Positions 62,897 to 64,000 of a stretch of DNA of 64,000 nucleotides are shown here, in pieces. The stretch covers positions 186,001 to 250,000 of the forward strand of contig NZ_CP035310.1 of NCBI RefSeq assembly GCF_004114695.1, given 5' to 3'. The notes below the pieces were generated by a model. The model worked only from the letters and a program-made list of their open reading frames with translations, did not search any database and was not told the DNA's origin. The position numbers and the translations under genes are program-made. Position 1 is the first letter of the stretch. Each line of letters starts with the position of its first letter. The stretch comes from Erythrobacter sp. HKB08 (GTDB taxonomy: Bacteria; Pseudomonadota; Alphaproteobacteria; Sphingomonadales; Sphingomonadaceae).

Positions 62897-64000
62897 TCAG
62901 CCGGCCGCGCCGATCAGTTCGCGCCCGATCAGCATCCGCCGGATCTCGTTCGTGCCCGCACCGATGTCGAGCAGCTTGGCATCGCGCAGGTAGCGTTCGA
63001 CCGGCCAGTCCTTGGTGTAGCCCGCGCCGCCCAGCGCCTGCACCGCTTCGGCGGCGACCTTGAAGGCGTTCTCGCTGGCGAGCAGGATCGCGCCGGCCGC
63101 ATCGAAGCGGGTGGTCTGGTCGCTATCGCACGCCTTGGCGACGGCATAGGTGTAGGCGCGCGCCGATTGCAGCGCGACATACATGTCGGCGACCTTGGCC
63201 TGCATCAGCTGGAAACTGCCGATGGGCTTGCCGAACTGCTTGCGTTCGCGAAGGTAGGGAATGACCGTGTCGAGGCAGGCCTGCATGATGCCGAGCTGAA
63301 GCCCTGCCAGCACCACGCGCTCGTAATCGAGCCCGCTCATCAGCACGCCGACGCCGCCGTGGACCGGGCCCATGACGTTCTCTTCCGGTACCTCGCAATC
63401 GTCGAACACCAGCTCTGCCGTGGGCGAGCCGCGCATGCCCATCTTGTCGATCTTCTGGCCGATCGAGAAACCGGGCATGTCCTTCTCGATCAGGAAGGCG
63501 GTGATGCCGCGCGACCCGGCTTCGGGCGCGGTCTTGGCATAGACCACCAGCGTATCGGCATAGGTCGCGTTGGTAATCCAGAACTTGGTCCCGTTGAGGA
63601 TGTAGCCGCCCTGCACTTCCTCCGCCTTGAGCTTCATCGAAACGACGTCGGAGCCTGCCTGCGCTTCGCTCATGGCGAGGCTGCCGACATGTTCGCCGCT
63701 GATCAGCTTGGGCAGGTATTTCGCCTTCTGCTCGGGCGTGCCCCAGCGGCGGATCTGGTTGACGCACAGGTTCGAATGCGCGCCGTAGCTGAGGCCGACC
63801 GAAGCGGATGCTCGGCTGATTTCCTCGACCGCGATGACATGCTCGAGATAGCCGAGGCCGAGGCCGCCGTCGGCTTCGTCGACGGTGATGCCGTGCAGGC
63901 CGAGCTCGCCCATTTGCGGCCAGAGCTCCTGCGGAAACCAGTCTTCCCGGTCGGCCTTCTCGGCCAGCGGCGCGACCTGCTCGTCGGCGAAACGGGCAGT
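62897..64000 (-). CDS. Isovaleryl-CoA dehydrogenase (partial, N-terminus outside window)
   Basis: The last 367 residues are visible; the frame is open to base 64000. An acyl-CoA dehydrogenase with [16 protein letters not shown] (FAD/substrate region). The catalytic glutamate lies in [11 protein letters not shown], as in isovaleryl-CoA dehydrogenase, whereas the usual C-terminal glutamate position is occupied by Gly/Ala in [11 protein letters not shown]. This placement is diagnostic for IVD, which oxidises isovaleryl-CoA in leucine breakdown, and fits the neighbouring mccB. A full-length enzyme would have about 385 residues. Confidence 0.9.
   Translation of the reverse strand, partial: TARFADEQVAPLAEKADREDWFPQELWPQMGELGLHGITVDEADGGLGLGYLEHVIAVEEISRASASVGLSYGAHSNLCVNQIRRWGTPEQKAKYLPKLISGEHVGSLAMSEAQAGSDVVSMKLKAEEVQGGYILNGTKFWITNATYADTLVVYAKTAPEAGSRGITAFLIEKDMPGFSIGQKIDKMGMRGSPTAELVFDDCEVPEENVMGPVHGGVGVLMSGLDYERVVLAGLQLGIMQACLDTVIPYLRERKQFGKPIGSFQLMQAKVADMYVALQSARAYTYAVAKACDSDQTTRFDAAGAILLASENAFKVAAEAVQALGGAGYTKDWPVERYLRDAKLLDIGAGTNEIRRMLIGRELIGAAG

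Overview
The window is a GC-rich (about 65%) alphaproteobacterial chromosome segment. Gene content and regulatory signals point to the Sphingomonadales, most likely an Erythrobacter/Qipengyuania-type member of the Erythrobacteraceae. This placement comes from recognising protein families, GGAAC-N17-CGTT (EcfG-type) promoters and GANTC sites by eye; no database search was run. I see about 70 protein genes, one tRNA, no rRNA, no CRISPR array, no insertion sequence and no prophage.

Layout. 1-6 kb: partial DUF3604 hydrolase, ExoD-type membrane protein, MaoC dehydratase, and divergently the bifunctional proline catabolic enzyme PutA. 6-10.5 kb: secreted hypothetical, dCTP deaminase, then a lipid block (thioesterase-fold protein, acyl-CoA dehydrogenase, saccharopine-dehydrogenase-like reductase). 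10.5-13.6 kb: TonB-dependent receptor of ZnuD type behind a palindrome resembling a Zur operator, and an alpha-carbonic anhydrase. 13.8-15.6 kb: tRNA-Gly, a YbbN-type thioredoxin-TPR protein and a Lon-N-domain protein, followed by a REP/BIME-like palindrome pair. 15.8-19.4 kb (minus strand): marC, lipoprotein, folD, yggT, argB, the last with a terminator-like hairpin just before its start codon. 19.6-24.2 kb: small membrane or secreted proteins, a thermonuclease-like protein and a sulfotransferase.

24.3-26.15 kb holds the most striking gene: a 615-residue NACHT-domain STAND NTPase of the bacterial NLR-like (bNACHT) type. It is in markedly AT-richer DNA (sampled lines 37-47% GC) and sits directly behind nrdB. 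It is the best candidate here for a horizontally acquired anti-phage gene. nrdB and nrdA (class Ia ribonucleotide reductase) are separated by 2.4 kb of small accessory genes; two of these have good EcfG general-stress promoters, and the stretch also has a terminator and a pair of tandem hairpin repeats.

32-42 kb: hydrolase, nadB, methyltransferase, orphan ABC ATPase, zf-CHCC protein, tldD, CPBP protease, two tandem secreted paralogs and a large cytoplasmic ComEC-like metallo-beta-lactamase protein. 42-47 kb: nitronate-monooxygenase-like enzyme and a minus-strand run guaA, HhH-GPD glycosylase, FkbM methyltransferase, nth. The 610-bp gap after guaA contains a signal-peptide-sized mini-ORF and a three-hairpin candidate small RNA with anti-Shine-Dalgarno loops. 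47.6-58.7 kb: acyl-CoA synthetase, ZIP-like transporter, gyrB (possibly leaderless), AI-2E family permease, M50 protease, 5'-nucleotidase, TetR regulator, DUF1295 protein and an acyltransferase. 58.9-64 kb: lipoprotein plus leucine-catabolism genes (methylcrotonyl-CoA carboxylase beta subunit and a partial isovaleryl-CoA dehydrogenase) around small secreted proteins and a spermidine-synthase-like protein.
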